Source of the DNA: JAFAXA01 sp963777325
GTDB lineage: Bacteria > Pseudomonadota > Alphaproteobacteria > Acetobacterales > Acetobacteraceae
Length of the DNA stretch: 64,000 bases
Reading direction: 5' to 3'
NCBI GenBank assembly: GCA_963777325.1
Contig: CAVZQE010000001.1
Span: forward strand, 124,001-188,000
The position numbers and the translations under genes are program-made. The notes beneath the pieces were generated by a model, which was given only the letters and a program-made list of their open reading frames with translations, did no database searches and was not told the DNA's origin. This document shows, piece by piece, positions 45,679-53,928 of this stretch (positions are counted from its first letter, which is position 1; each line of letters begins with the position of its first letter).

Positions 45679-46344
45679 ATGCCTGAGGTCATGTTCGCCG
45701 GCCCCGACGGGCGGCTGGAGGGTCGCTATCACCACTCCAAGGACGCGGGCGCTCCGGTCGCCCTGATATTGCATCCCCACCCGCTGCATGGCGGGACGAT
45801 GAACAACCGGATCACTTTCGCCATGTACCAGGCGTTCCAGCGCCTCGGCTGCTCGGTGATGCGCTTTAACTTTCGGGGGGTGGGCCGCAGCCAGGGCCGG
45901 TATGACGGCGGGATTGGCGAGATCAGCGACGCCGCCGGCGCGCTCGACTGGATGCAGGCGGTCAATCCGAACTCCGGCGGCCTCTGGATCGCGGGTTACT
46001 CGTTCGGCGCTTTCGTCGGCATGCAGCTTCTGATGCGCCGTCCCGAGATTTCGGGCTGGGTCAGCGTCGCGCCTCCGGCCAACCACTACGATTTCGGCTT
46101 CCTCGCACCTTGCCCCTGCGGCGGACTGATGATCCATGGTGACCGCGACGAACTCGTCCCGGAACCCGCCGTGAAAAAGCTCGTCGACAAGCTGAACACG
46201 CAGAAGAACGTGCAAGTCGATTACCGCATCTTCGAAGGTGCGGACCATGTGTTCGCGGAACACGCCGACCGCGTGGCCGAGGCGGTTGAGGACCATGTCG
46301 GGACCATGTTGGCCCGCCGGAACATGGCGCTCGCAGCCGACTGA
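45679..46344 (+). CDS. Alpha/beta hydrolase
   Basis: This 221-residue protein has the lid-less alpha/beta hydrolase layout: VALILHPHPLHGGTMNN (oxyanion region), MRFNFRGVGRSQG, then the nucleophile elbow IAGYSFGAFVGMQL with Ser, IHGDRDELVP with Asp and EGADHVFAEHAD with His. The catalytic triad is complete. ATG 45679 begins the conserved part. This small hydrolase commonly sits divergent from NifS/IscS genes in alphaproteobacteria. Its substrate is unknown. Confidence 0.87.
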   Translation: MPEVMFAGPDGRLEGRYHHSKDAGAPVALILHPHPLHGGTMNNRITFAMYQAFQRLGCSVMRFNFRGVGRSQGRYDGGIGEISDAAGALDWMQAVNPNSGGLWIAGYSFGAFVGMQLLMRRPEISGWVSVAPPANHYDFGFLAPCPCGGLMIHGDRDELVPEPAVKKLVDKLNTQKNVQVDYRIFEGADHVFAEHADRVAEAVEDHVGTMLARRNMALAAD

Positions 46345-46368
46345 AGTTCCGACCCGGCTTGGCGTTAG

Positions 46369-46408
46369 AGAGCGGCGGATGCTCAAGGGTCATCCGCCGC
46401 TCTTTTCG
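46369..46408 (+). terminator. Rho-independent terminator
   Basis: A perfect 13-bp stem (46369-46381, AGAGCGGCGGATG, with 46391-46403) and a 9-base loop are followed by TTTT. It lies 25 bases after the hydrolase stop and separates it from the ribonucleotide reductase gene. Confidence 0.85.
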
Positions 46409-46467
46409 TAACGGACACAAGCAGGCACCCATCTCACAACATGTAGTTGCCGTTTGCCGTCCCGCGC

Positions 46468-46480
46468 CCCATATTATGGG
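46468..46480. promoter_or_regulatory. Candidate operator palindrome before nrdJ
   Basis: CCCATATTATGGG, 6+1+6, lies 19 bases before the reductase start. It is AT-rich in the centre and isolated in GC-rich DNA, so it may be a repressor site. It does not match the known NrdR box, and its role is not established. Confidence 0.3.
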
Positions 46481-46499
46481 ACGACGAATCGGAGGCGGC

Positions 46500-48941
46500 A
46501 TGGACGGCGATTTCGGAGCTTGGGCGACCGGCAGTCTTGCGGCTCCTGCACGGTCCCTCGCGGGCAGCCATTTCGGTGAGGCGCCCCTTTCCCCCCGGCC
46601 GCTCGATGCGGGGATGGGCGTAGCCGTGGCCCGGCGCACGGTGTTTAGGGATGCCGACGTTGGCTCGTTTGGTCGCGTCGCCGACAGGGTGGCGGCGGGC
46701 AACATGGCGCTGCTCGGCGAAGCTGCCGGCTCGGCGCGAGGCCGTATCGAGCAGATGCGGCTGCGCAATGCGATCGCGACGGGCGCGCTCATCACCTCCG
46801 GCCGACACCTGCAGCACGGTGATGCTGAGCAGCCGACGCGCAACATGGAGGTGTTCACCAACTGCGCGACGGCGATTGCGTCCTTCGCCAAGTTCTACCT
46901 TCTGCTGAACGGGTCGGGCGTCGGCCGCTCCTATGACGACGCGCTGATGGCGGTCGATTGGGCGCAGGCGCCCGACCTGCATCTGTATATCTCTCCCGAG
47001 CACGCCGACTATCCGAAGGACGCCGCAGGCTTGCGCCGGTTCGGGATCGAACTCGGGCTGCTGCCCTGGAACGCGCCGCCGGCGCTCAATGCCGCCGAGG
47101 AGCAACGGACAAGAGCGGCACTCGGCGCTTTGCTGCTTCCCTCCCTCGATGGGGCTCCGGAGGGTGCGGTGATTCACACCGTTGCCGACAGCCGCGAGGG
47201 TTGGGCGCGCGCCGTCGAAGTTCTGGAGGCGATGGCATTCCGGCGGGAGCGGGACCGCGTGCTCGTCCTCGATCTCTCGCTGGTGCGCCCGGCCGGCAAG
47301 CCGATCCGCGGCATGCAGGGACGTCCGGCCTCCGGCCCCGTGTCGCTGATGCGGGCGTTCCTCAATATCAGGCGCGACGTGATCGAACCTGCCCGCGCGC
47401 GTGACCCCCAGGGCGAGGTGCTCGCGCCCTGGGAGCAGGCGCTGCGGGTGGATCACCACCTCTCTGTCGAGGTGCAGGTCGGCGGCGCGCGCCGAGCCGC
47501 TCGCATGGCCACCAAATCCTGGCGCAACTCCGGCATTCTGCAATTCATCCGCGCCAAGTCCGAAGGCGGACTGTGGACGGCCAACAATTCGATCATGGTC
47601 GATCGTGACTTCTGGGCGGCCCTCGCCGACCCCGCCGAGGCTTCGCCCCTCGCCCGCCACGCCCGCGCGGTGTTCGAGGAGGCGACCCGCTGTGCCTATA
47701 TCAACGGCGAGCCGGGCTTCATCAACGCGGACAAGCTCGAGGATCATCGCACAGGCACCGCCTGGCAGCGGCCGGTCCATGAGGACGGGCGCGGATTCCG
47801 CAGTGATCGCTACCAGGTGGAGGACGCCGCGTCGCTGCTGGCTGAGCTAACCCGGCGCGCGTCGGTTTCGCGGTTTCCAGTCACGACCAATCCCTGCGGC
47901 GAGATCGCCCTGCACGTCACGGGCGGCTACTGCGTGATCGCCGACTTCGCGCCGCTGCTCGCCTGCCCGGTTCCGCTCGCCGATTTCCTTCCGGGCGACG
48001 CACCGGACGACGTGCGGCGGCTTTGGGACGCGCGGGTGGAGGATTCAGTCCGGCTCGGGGTGCGGTTCCTGATGCGGGCGAACCGGATGGACGCGCTCTA
48101 TGCCGAGGAGGTGCGACGGACCAACCGCATGGGCATCGGGCCGACGGGGCTGCACGAATGGGCGTGGATGCGGTTCGGTCTCACGTTCGCGGATTTGATC
48201 GACGAGCTCCGCTCGGCCCCGTTCTGGGCGATGCTGGCCCGGTTGTCCGACGCCGCGAAGGACGAGGCCAACGCCTATGCGGACGAACTCGGTCTCGCGC
48301 ATCCGGTCACGGTCACGACCGTCAAGCCCGCCGGCACTACGAGCAAGCTGTTCGGCCTGACCGAAGGCGCGCATCTACCGGCGCGGCGGCAGTATCTCCG
48401 CTGGGTGCAGTTCAAGGGCGAGCGCGACGAGGCGACCGGCGGCTGGCGCCCCGGGGCCGATCCGCTGCTCGCGGAGTATGAGGCGCGGGGGTATCCGCTG
48501 CGCACGTTGCGCTCGTTCCCGGGCATGACCATCGTCGGCTTCCCGACGGTGCCGCTTATAATGCGGCTAGGCCTGGGCGACGGGCTGGTGACGGCGCCGG
48601 ACGCGACGCCGGAGGAGCAATATCGCTGGCTCCGTCTGCTGGAAGCGCATTGGATCGGGGCGGAACAGGGCAACCAGGTCAGCTACACGCTGAAGGTCTA
48701 TACGGATCGCTGCGACCTCGATGCGTTCCGGGAGATCGTGCGTCGCGAGCAGCCCGAGGTGCGCTGCTGCGCCGTGCTGCCGAGCCGGCCGGATCACGAA
48801 CTCGGCTACGAATATCTTCCCGAAGAGGAGGTTTCGGAGGACCAATTCACCGCGCTGGTGGCTGCGATAGACGGTGCCGAGGTCCGAGAGGCAGTCGACC
48901 TGGCGCATCTGCAATGCGCAAGCGGTGTTTGCCCGATTTAG
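46500..48941 (+). CDS. nrdJ: Adenosylcobalamin-dependent (class II) ribonucleotide reductase
   Basis: This 813-residue enzyme reduces ribonucleotides to deoxyribonucleotides using an adenosylcobalamin-derived radical. Conserved blocks include NATGALITSGRHLQHGD-type N-terminal sequence, TNCATAIASFAKFYLL, GLWTANNSIMVDRDFW, the active-site FPVTTNPCGEIALH with Cys and Glu, and VKPAGTTSKLFGLTEGAH. The C-terminal redox Cys pair is CASGVCPI. The monomeric style resembles the Lactobacillus-type enzyme. GGAGG stands 5 bases before ATG 46500; the frame opens earlier only as terminator read-through. B12 dependence predicts a need for cobalamin supply. Confidence 0.9.
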   Translation: MDGDFGAWATGSLAAPARSLAGSHFGEAPLSPRPLDAGMGVAVARRTVFRDADVGSFGRVADRVAAGNMALLGEAAGSARGRIEQMRLRNAIATGALITSGRHLQHGDAEQPTRNMEVFTNCATAIASFAKFYLLLNGSGVGRSYDDALMAVDWAQAPDLHLYISPEHADYPKDAAGLRRFGIELGLLPWNAPPALNAAEEQRTRAALGALLLPSLDGAPEGAVIHTVADSREGWARAVEVLEAMAFRRERDRVLVLDLSLVRPAGKPIRGMQGRPASGPVSLMRAFLNIRRDVIEPARARDPQGEVLAPWEQALRVDHHLSVEVQVGGARRAARMATKSWRNSGILQFIRAKSEGGLWTANNSIMVDRDFWAALADPAEASPLARHARAVFEEATRCAYINGEPGFINADKLEDHRTGTAWQRPVHEDGRGFRSDRYQVEDAASLLAELTRRASVSRFPVTTNPCGEIALHVTGGYCVIADFAPLLACPVPLADFLPGDAPDDVRRLWDARVEDSVRLGVRFLMRANRMDALYAEEVRRTNRMGIGPTGLHEWAWMRFGLTFADLIDELRSAPFWAMLARLSDAAKDEANAYADELGLAHPVTVTTVKPAGTTSKLFGLTEGAHLPARRQYLRWVQFKGERDEATGGWRPGADPLLAEYEARGYPLRTLRSFPGMTIVGFPTVPLIMRLGLGDGLVTAPDATPEEQYRWLRLLEAHWIGAEQGNQVSYTLKVYTDRCDLDAFREIVRREQPEVRCCAVLPSRPDHELGYEYLPEEEVSEDQFTALVAAIDGAEVREAVDLAHLQCASGVCPI

Positions 48942-48954
48942 CCGGACGAGCTTC

Positions 48955-49089
48955 CTAGCGGAACAGCCTCGTGGCGTCGCTCAACGTGTGCGCGACGCCC
49001 CAGAGGAGCGGGATGCCGACCAGCGCCCAGTAGACCACAAGCTTTGCTTTGACTGCGGCTTCCGGGCGAACGCTCCTGCTTGTGCTCAT
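48955..49089 (-). CDS. MFS transporter small companion protein
   Basis: This 44-residue protein has one membrane helix (VVYWALVGIPLLWGVAHTL) and ends DATRLFR. Tiny proteins with the same LxGIPLxWG helix are annotated as small subunits of oxalate/formate-type MFS transporters and sit right after them, exactly as here. It starts 17 bases after the transporter stop. It is too short for ordinary gene callers. Its role in assembly or activity is inferred from conservation of the pair. Confidence 0.75.
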   Translation of the reverse strand: MSTSRSVRPEAAVKAKLVVYWALVGIPLLWGVAHTLSDATRLFR

Positions 49090-49106
49090 CGGTCGATCTC
49101 CTCTTG

Positions 49107-50411
49107 TCAAGCGTTCGCCGTGGGCGCGGCAAGATGGTGCCGGTCATGCACAGGGCGCATCAGCAGGTTGCAGATGAGGCCGACGAGCAATAGCCCTGCC
49201 ATGATGTACATCGTTTCAGTGTAGGCGTCCGCCTTTGCCGTGCCGTGATCGATGAGATACTCGCGCATGTAGTTGACCAGCACCGGCCCGAATACCCCGG
49301 CCGCCGACCAAGCCGTGAGCAGCCGCCCGTGGATGGCGCCCACATACTGGGTGCCGAAGACGTCCTTGAGGTAGGCGGGGATGGTCGAGAAACTGCCGCC
49401 ATACATGCTGATGATGGCGACGAAGCAGACTACGAAGAGGGCGACGCTGCCGATATGTCCCCCCGTCGGGACGACGGCGTAGAGGATCATGCCCAGGACG
49501 AAGAACGCGCAATACGTCGTCTTACGGCCGATGAAGTCCGAGATCGTTGCCCAGAAGAACCGTCCCCCCATGTTGAACAGGCTCAGCAGGCCCACGAAGC
49601 CGGCGGCGGCGGCCGGCGTGATCCGGCCTGGAAACATCTCCTGCGCCATCGCCGAAGCCTGGCCCAGCACGCCGATGCCGGCCGTGACGTTTAGGCACAG
49701 CACCCACCAGAGCAGCCAGAACTGCGGCGTGCGCCAAGCGACATCGACATGCACGGTCTCGCTTGTGACGAGGCCCACCGAGCGGATCGGAGCGATGTAG
49801 CCCTCCGGACGCCAGCCCGGCGGGGGCACGCGCACGATCAGGCCGCCCAGAAACATGAAGCAGAAATAGACGAGCCCCAGCACCACGAAGGTGTCCGCGA
49901 CACCGACATGGGTCGGGCTGGAAAAGGCGTTCATCAGCAGAACCGATAGCGGCGAGGCGATCATCGCGCCGCCGCCGAAGCCCATGATGGCCATGCCGGT
50001 CGCCATGCCCGGCCGGTCCGGGAACCAAGTAATCAGCGTTTTGACCGGAGAGATGTAGCCGATGCCGAGCCCGATGCCGCCGAACACGCCGTAGCCGAGA
50101 TAGACCAGCCAAAGTTCATGGACGCTTATTCCGAAGGCGGAGATCAGGAAGCCGCCTCCAAAGCAGCACGCCGCCAGCATCATGGCTTTGCGCGGGCCGG
50201 CTCGGTCCAGCCAGGCGCCGCCAAGCGCGGAGGCGATCCCGAGAACCGCGATCGCGATGCTGAAAATCCAGCCAAGCTGGGTCAGCTTCCAGTCCTCGGG
50301 GGCCCCCTTGCTGATTCCGAGCAATCTCGTCATTGGCAGGTTGAACACGCTGAACGCGTAGACCTGCCCGATGCAGAGATGAACGCAGAGTGCCGCCGGC
50401 GGGACCACCAC
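49107..50411 (-). CDS. MFS transporter, oxalate/formate antiporter (OFA) family
   Basis: This 12-helix transporter of at least 434 residues has OFA landmarks: LCIGQVYAFSVFNLPMTRLL in helix 1, LGWIFSIAIAVLGIASALGG, GIGLGIGYISPVKTLITWFP and FPDRPGMATGMAIMGFGGGA. The family exchanges carboxylates such as oxalate and formate. GTG 50411 is the first start in frame, but the conserved YRWAGFQP lies upstream without a start, and a different frame begins with a Met at 50469 (PPRDFSLESE). A frameshift near 50430 may have removed the true N-terminus. A 44-residue partner follows. Confidence 0.85.
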   Translation of the reverse strand: MVVPPAALCVHLCIGQVYAFSVFNLPMTRLLGISKGAPEDWKLTQLGWIFSIAIAVLGIASALGGAWLDRAGPRKAMMLAACCFGGGFLISAFGISVHELWLVYLGYGVFGGIGLGIGYISPVKTLITWFPDRPGMATGMAIMGFGGGAMIASPLSVLLMNAFSSPTHVGVADTFVVLGLVYFCFMFLGGLIVRVPPPGWRPEGYIAPIRSVGLVTSETVHVDVAWRTPQFWLLWWVLCLNVTAGIGVLGQASAMAQEMFPGRITPAAAAGFVGLLSLFNMGGRFFWATISDFIGRKTTYCAFFVLGMILYAVVPTGGHIGSVALFVVCFVAIISMYGGSFSTIPAYLKDVFGTQYVGAIHGRLLTAWSAAGVFGPVLVNYMREYLIDHGTAKADAYTETMYIMAGLLLVGLICNLLMRPVHDRHHLAAPTANA

Positions 50412-50692
50412 CGGCTGAAACCCGGCCCAGCGATAATTCGCTCTCTAGCGAGAAATCCCGGGGAGGCAACGTCCGTCGCGACTGAATTGCTCAAAGTGCT
50501 GCCACTCCCAATGACCGCCGGCTGTCTCACTGGCAGAGACAACATAGGATGGCTATCAGAGTTGCGTCCAACACCGAAATCAGCCTGGCCAGCGGGTCAG
50601 TCCACCGGCCGAGGGTTCGCCCGGGCTCGGCGTGGCGCAACTTCTGATGCCGGGCTAGGCTTTCGGTTCGAGCATGGAGGCGAAGCCGCAAT

Positions 50693-51400
50693 TTGGGTAT
50701 CGTTCTCTCCTCCGTGACCCTCAGCCGAGCCGGGGCCGTGCTGTTCAGCGACCTGACCTTGTCGTTGAACGAGCGCCGGATCGGCCTTATCGGCGATAAC
50801 GGCAGCGGCAAGACGAGCCTGCTGCGGATGATTGCCGGCCTGCAACAGCCCGAGCGGGGCAGCGTCCGGGTGCATGATCTGGACACGCGCGCCGACCGGC
50901 GACAACTGCCCGGGACCATTGGGCTGCTGTTCCAAAACCCGGACGACCAGATCATCTTCCCGACCGTGTCAGAAGAGCTGGCGTTCAGCCTGACCGCGCT
51001 CGGCGCGGACCGGCGCTCCGCCCGAGAGCGCGTGGAGATTTTTCTCGCGGGGGAGGGTGTGCCGGAATGGGCTGGCCGCGCCGTTTCCACGCTCAGCCAG
51101 GGACAGCGGCAGCGGCTGTGCCTGATGGCGCAGGACATCGCGAGCCCGCGCGTCCTGCTTCTCGACGAGCCGTTCGCGAGCCTCGATCTGCCGACCCAGG
51201 CGGCCCTGATGCGCCGAATCGAGTTGGCTGACCGGCAGGTTCTGCTTTCCACTCACCAACTCGCAATAGTGGAGGCGTTCGAGCGCGTGCTGTGGCTCGA
51301 CCACGGATGCGTACGGGCGGATGGGCCGGGGCCTTCCGTCTGCGCGGCGTACCGGGCGGACGTCGCGGCGAGGGGGGGCTATGCGAAGCCTGTTCCTTGA
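50693..51400 (+). CDS. bioM: Biotin ECF transporter ATPase (BioM)
   Basis: This 235-residue energy-coupling ATPase has Walker A (LIGDNGSGKTSLL), a Q loop (LLFQNPDDQIIFPTV with the Asn-Pro-Asp-Asp-Gln of ECF ATPases), the signature LSQGQRQRLCLM and Walker B RVLLLDEPFASLD. H loop: LLSTHQLAIV. It powers uptake with BioN and BioY, whose genes follow at once. Start at 50693 is TTG or a nearby codon; no ATG is close. Confidence 0.92.
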   Translation: MGIVLSSVTLSRAGAVLFSDLTLSLNERRIGLIGDNGSGKTSLLRMIAGLQQPERGSVRVHDLDTRADRRQLPGTIGLLFQNPDDQIIFPTVSEELAFSLTALGADRRSARERVEIFLAGEGVPEWAGRAVSTLSQGQRQRLCLMAQDIASPRVLLLDEPFASLDLPTQAALMRRIELADRQVLLSTHQLAIVEAFERVLWLDHGCVRADGPGPSVCAAYRADVAARGGYAKPVP

Positions 51401-51974
51401 GCGCGAGACATGGCTGCACCGTGTGCCTGCATCCGTGAAGCTCGTTGCACTCTCGGTTGCCGGCACGGCGCTGTTCGCTTTCGGCTCGCTCCCGGTCGCG
51501 GCTGGGACGGCGGCCGCGGCGGGCGCGATCGTCCTCTTGCTTGGGCGATCCGGCTGGAAGGCTTTGCCCAGGCTGCGCGGGCTGTTGGCCGTTCTCGCGC
51601 TCATCGTCGTGCTGCATGGAGCGTTCGGCACATGGCACGCGGGTATGGGAGCCGCATTGCGTGTCCTCGCGCTGACGCTGCTCGGTCTGCTGCTAACCTT
51701 GACGACGAGCTTCGAGCGGTTGCTGACCGTCGCCGAAACCGCGCTGGCTCCCTTGCGTCTCGTTGGACTCCGCCCCGAGCGGATCGCGCTCGGCTTCGGC
51801 CTGATGCTGCGCTTCGTCGAGGTCTTCTTCCTTCAGTGGCGGCAGCTGGACGAAGCGCATCGCGCCCGCAGCGGGCAGCCGGGTGGCGTGCGGCTGCTTG
51901 CCCCTCTCGCCCTCCACGTCCTCGGGGTCGCCGAAAGGGTCGGCGACGCTTTGGCCGCACGTCTTGGTGAGTAG
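51381..51974 (+). CDS. bioN: Biotin ECF transmembrane protein (BioN)
   Basis: This 197-residue membrane protein of the EcfT/CbiQ type has about four to five hydrophobic helices (SVAGTALFAFGSLPVAAG and following) and the cytoplasmic EcfT coupling motif in LQWRQLDEAHRARSG with Ala-Arg-Ser. ATG 51381 overlaps the bioM end by 20 bases. It links the BioM ATPase to the BioY substrate-binding protein. Confidence 0.9.
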   Translation: MRSLFLERETWLHRVPASVKLVALSVAGTALFAFGSLPVAAGTAAAAGAIVLLLGRSGWKALPRLRGLLAVLALIVVLHGAFGTWHAGMGAALRVLALTLLGLLLTLTTSFERLLTVAETALAPLRLVGLRPERIALGFGLMLRFVEVFFLQWRQLDEAHRARSGQPGGVRLLAPLALHVLGVAERVGDALAARLGE

Positions 51975-51998
51975 AAGCCGAGGATGTAGGCAGGCGCG

Positions 51999-52553
51999 AT
52001 GACGCCCGGCTCGTCGCATTCCCTTGCCCGGATCGCGCTGTTCGCGGCGCTGGTCGCGGTGCTCGGTCTGGTCCCGAAGATCGACCTGCCCTTGGGTGTG
52101 CCGATCACGGCCCAGACGCTCGGGGTAATGCTGGCCGGCTGCCTGCTCGGCCCGATGCGCGGCTTCCTGGCACTGCTGCTATTCCTCGCCGGCGTCGCGC
52201 TAGGCCTGCCGCTGCTGACCGGTGGGCGGGGGGGTATCGGGGCGTTCATGGCCCCGTCGGCCGGGTTCCTTCTGGGCTTCCCATTCGGCGCGGCGGTCGC
52301 TGGGCTGGCGATGAGCGTACTGCCAGGGCCGGTGCTGCCACGCGCCCTCGCCGCGTCGGCGCTTGGCGGCATTGGCGCCGTCTATCTCTGCGGCGTGCCG
52401 GTGCTGGCGGCGGTCGCGCATCTCGGTTTGACCCAGGCGCTGCTCGCAAGCGTCGTTTTCCTGCCCGGCGATCTCGTCAAGTGTGTGCTGGCGGCCCTCG
52501 TCGTGCAGGCAGTCTCGCGCGGTCTCCCGGAGTGGCAGCTACGCGGTGGCTGA
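51999..52553 (+). CDS. bioY: Biotin substrate-binding protein (BioY)
   Basis: This 184-residue S-component has six helices and the BioY signature: VPITAQTLGVMLAGCLLGP, then FLAGVALGLPLLTGGRGGIG and PSAGFLLGFPFGA. The short BioY sequence binds biotin with high affinity. It follows bioN by 24 bases and ends 1 base before the acyl-CoA ligase start, so all four to five genes are probably one operon. Confidence 0.93.
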   Translation: MTPGSSHSLARIALFAALVAVLGLVPKIDLPLGVPITAQTLGVMLAGCLLGPMRGFLALLLFLAGVALGLPLLTGGRGGIGAFMAPSAGFLLGFPFGAAVAGLAMSVLPGPVLPRALAASALGGIGAVYLCGVPVLAAVAHLGLTQALLASVVFLPGDLVKCVLAALVVQAVSRGLPEWQLRGG

Positions 52554-52554
52554 A

Positions 52555-53928
52555 ATGCCCAATTTCACGACTGTGACCGCGCCAATTGCCCACTGGTACC
52601 GGCTGCGCCCCGACGCGCTTGCAATCGCCGACGGCGAGCAGTCGCTCAGCTTCTCCGCACTGGCGGATGCCGTGGGGGTGCGATCCCGGCGGATCTCGGC
52701 CGAAGGTCTCCCTGCTATCGCATGGGTGGGCGCGGACAATGGCGAAATCGGCCGGTTGCTCGAGTTCTGCGCCATTGTGGAGACGGGCCGGGCCGCAGCC
52801 GTGGCCGAGCCGGATTGGCCGCCGGCCCAGCGAACGGCCGCGCAATCCGCCTTGCCGCGCACGGCGTTCGCGGAACAGCCGCCCGGTCCGGATCGCGCGT
52901 TCTATGTCGGCTTCACCTCGGGCAGCACGTCGGTTCCGAAAGGGTTCGTCAGGTCGCACCGCTCCTGGACGGAGAGCTTTCGTGTCGCCCTTGCGTCCTT
53001 CGGTCCGGCCGCGGCCGAGCGGGTGCTCGCGCCGGGCCGGCTCTCGCATTCGCTTTTCCTATTCGCTTCCCTGCTCGGGCTTTGGACCGGAGCGGGCGTG
53101 CATCTGCAAAACCGCTTCGCACCCGCGCTCTGTCTCGACCTGCTGGCGGCCGGAGCGGCGGGATGCTTGGTCGCCGTGCCGAGCCAACTCCTTCTGATCC
53201 TTGAGGCGGCCCGTAGGCGCAGGGAGCCGCCTATCGGGACTTTACGGCTTGTGCTCATCGGTGGTGCGCGGTGGCCGCGATCGGAGACCATGCGGCTTCG
53301 GGCGCTGTTCCCGAACGCGCGAATCGTCGAGTTCTACGGCGCGTCGGAGACAAGTTTCGTCGCCTGGACCGACAGCGATCCGGAATTGCCGGAAATCGTG
53401 GTTGGGCATGCGTTCGAGGGCGTCGATGTGAGGGTCCGGGACGCGGACTCACCAGGAGACGCGGGGGTCATCTTCGTACGTAGCCCAATGCTCTTTGACG
53501 ACTACATCAGCGGCGACGACGGTGGTCTGCTGCGCCACGGCGACTGGGTATCGGTCGGCGACATGGGATTTCTCGACCCGTTGGGCCGCCTGGTTCTGCT
53601 CGGACGACAGCGCCGGATGATCGTGACGTCAGGGCGCAACGTCTTCCCCGAAGAGATCGAGTCGGTGCTTGAAGCGCACCCGGCGGTCGCGGCGGCGTCC
53701 GTCCTGGGCGTGCCGGATGCGGTGCGCGGGGCAGCGGTCTGGGCGGTCGTGCAGCCGCGCGCTGCGATCCCGCCCGCCCAGGCCGCACTCGCAGCCCGGT
53801 GCCGGGCTCTGCTGCCTCCCTGGAAAGTGCCGCGCAAGTTCGTGATCTGCCCGGATTGGCCGCGGACTGCCGGCGGCAAGACGGACCATGCCCGCTTGGC
53901 CGCTCTGTACGGGCGATGCCGGACATAG
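52555..53928 (+). CDS. Acyl-CoA ligase in the biotin transporter operon
   Basis: This 457-residue ANL-family ligase has FYVGFTSGSTSVPKGFVRSH (phosphate site) near residue 118, RIVEFYGASETSFVAW, then WVSVGDMGFLDPLGRLVLLG and RRMIVTSGRNVFPEEIESVL. PRTAGGKTDHARL carries the catalytic Lys. It starts one base after bioY. An acyl-CoA ligase and a thiolase also follow bioY in Bacillus subtilis (yhfUTS), where they are thought to help biotin or pimelate-like precursor metabolism; the substrate is unproven. Confidence 0.9.
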   Translation: MPNFTTVTAPIAHWYRLRPDALAIADGEQSLSFSALADAVGVRSRRISAEGLPAIAWVGADNGEIGRLLEFCAIVETGRAAAVAEPDWPPAQRTAAQSALPRTAFAEQPPGPDRAFYVGFTSGSTSVPKGFVRSHRSWTESFRVALASFGPAAAERVLAPGRLSHSLFLFASLLGLWTGAGVHLQNRFAPALCLDLLAAGAAGCLVAVPSQLLLILEAARRRREPPIGTLRLVLIGGARWPRSETMRLRALFPNARIVEFYGASETSFVAWTDSDPELPEIVVGHAFEGVDVRVRDADSPGDAGVIFVRSPMLFDDYISGDDGGLLRHGDWVSVGDMGFLDPLGRLVLLGRQRRMIVTSGRNVFPEEIESVLEAHPAVAAASVLGVPDAVRGAAVWAVVQPRAAIPPAQAALAARCRALLPPWKVPRKFVICPDWPRTAGGKTDHARLAALYGRCRT

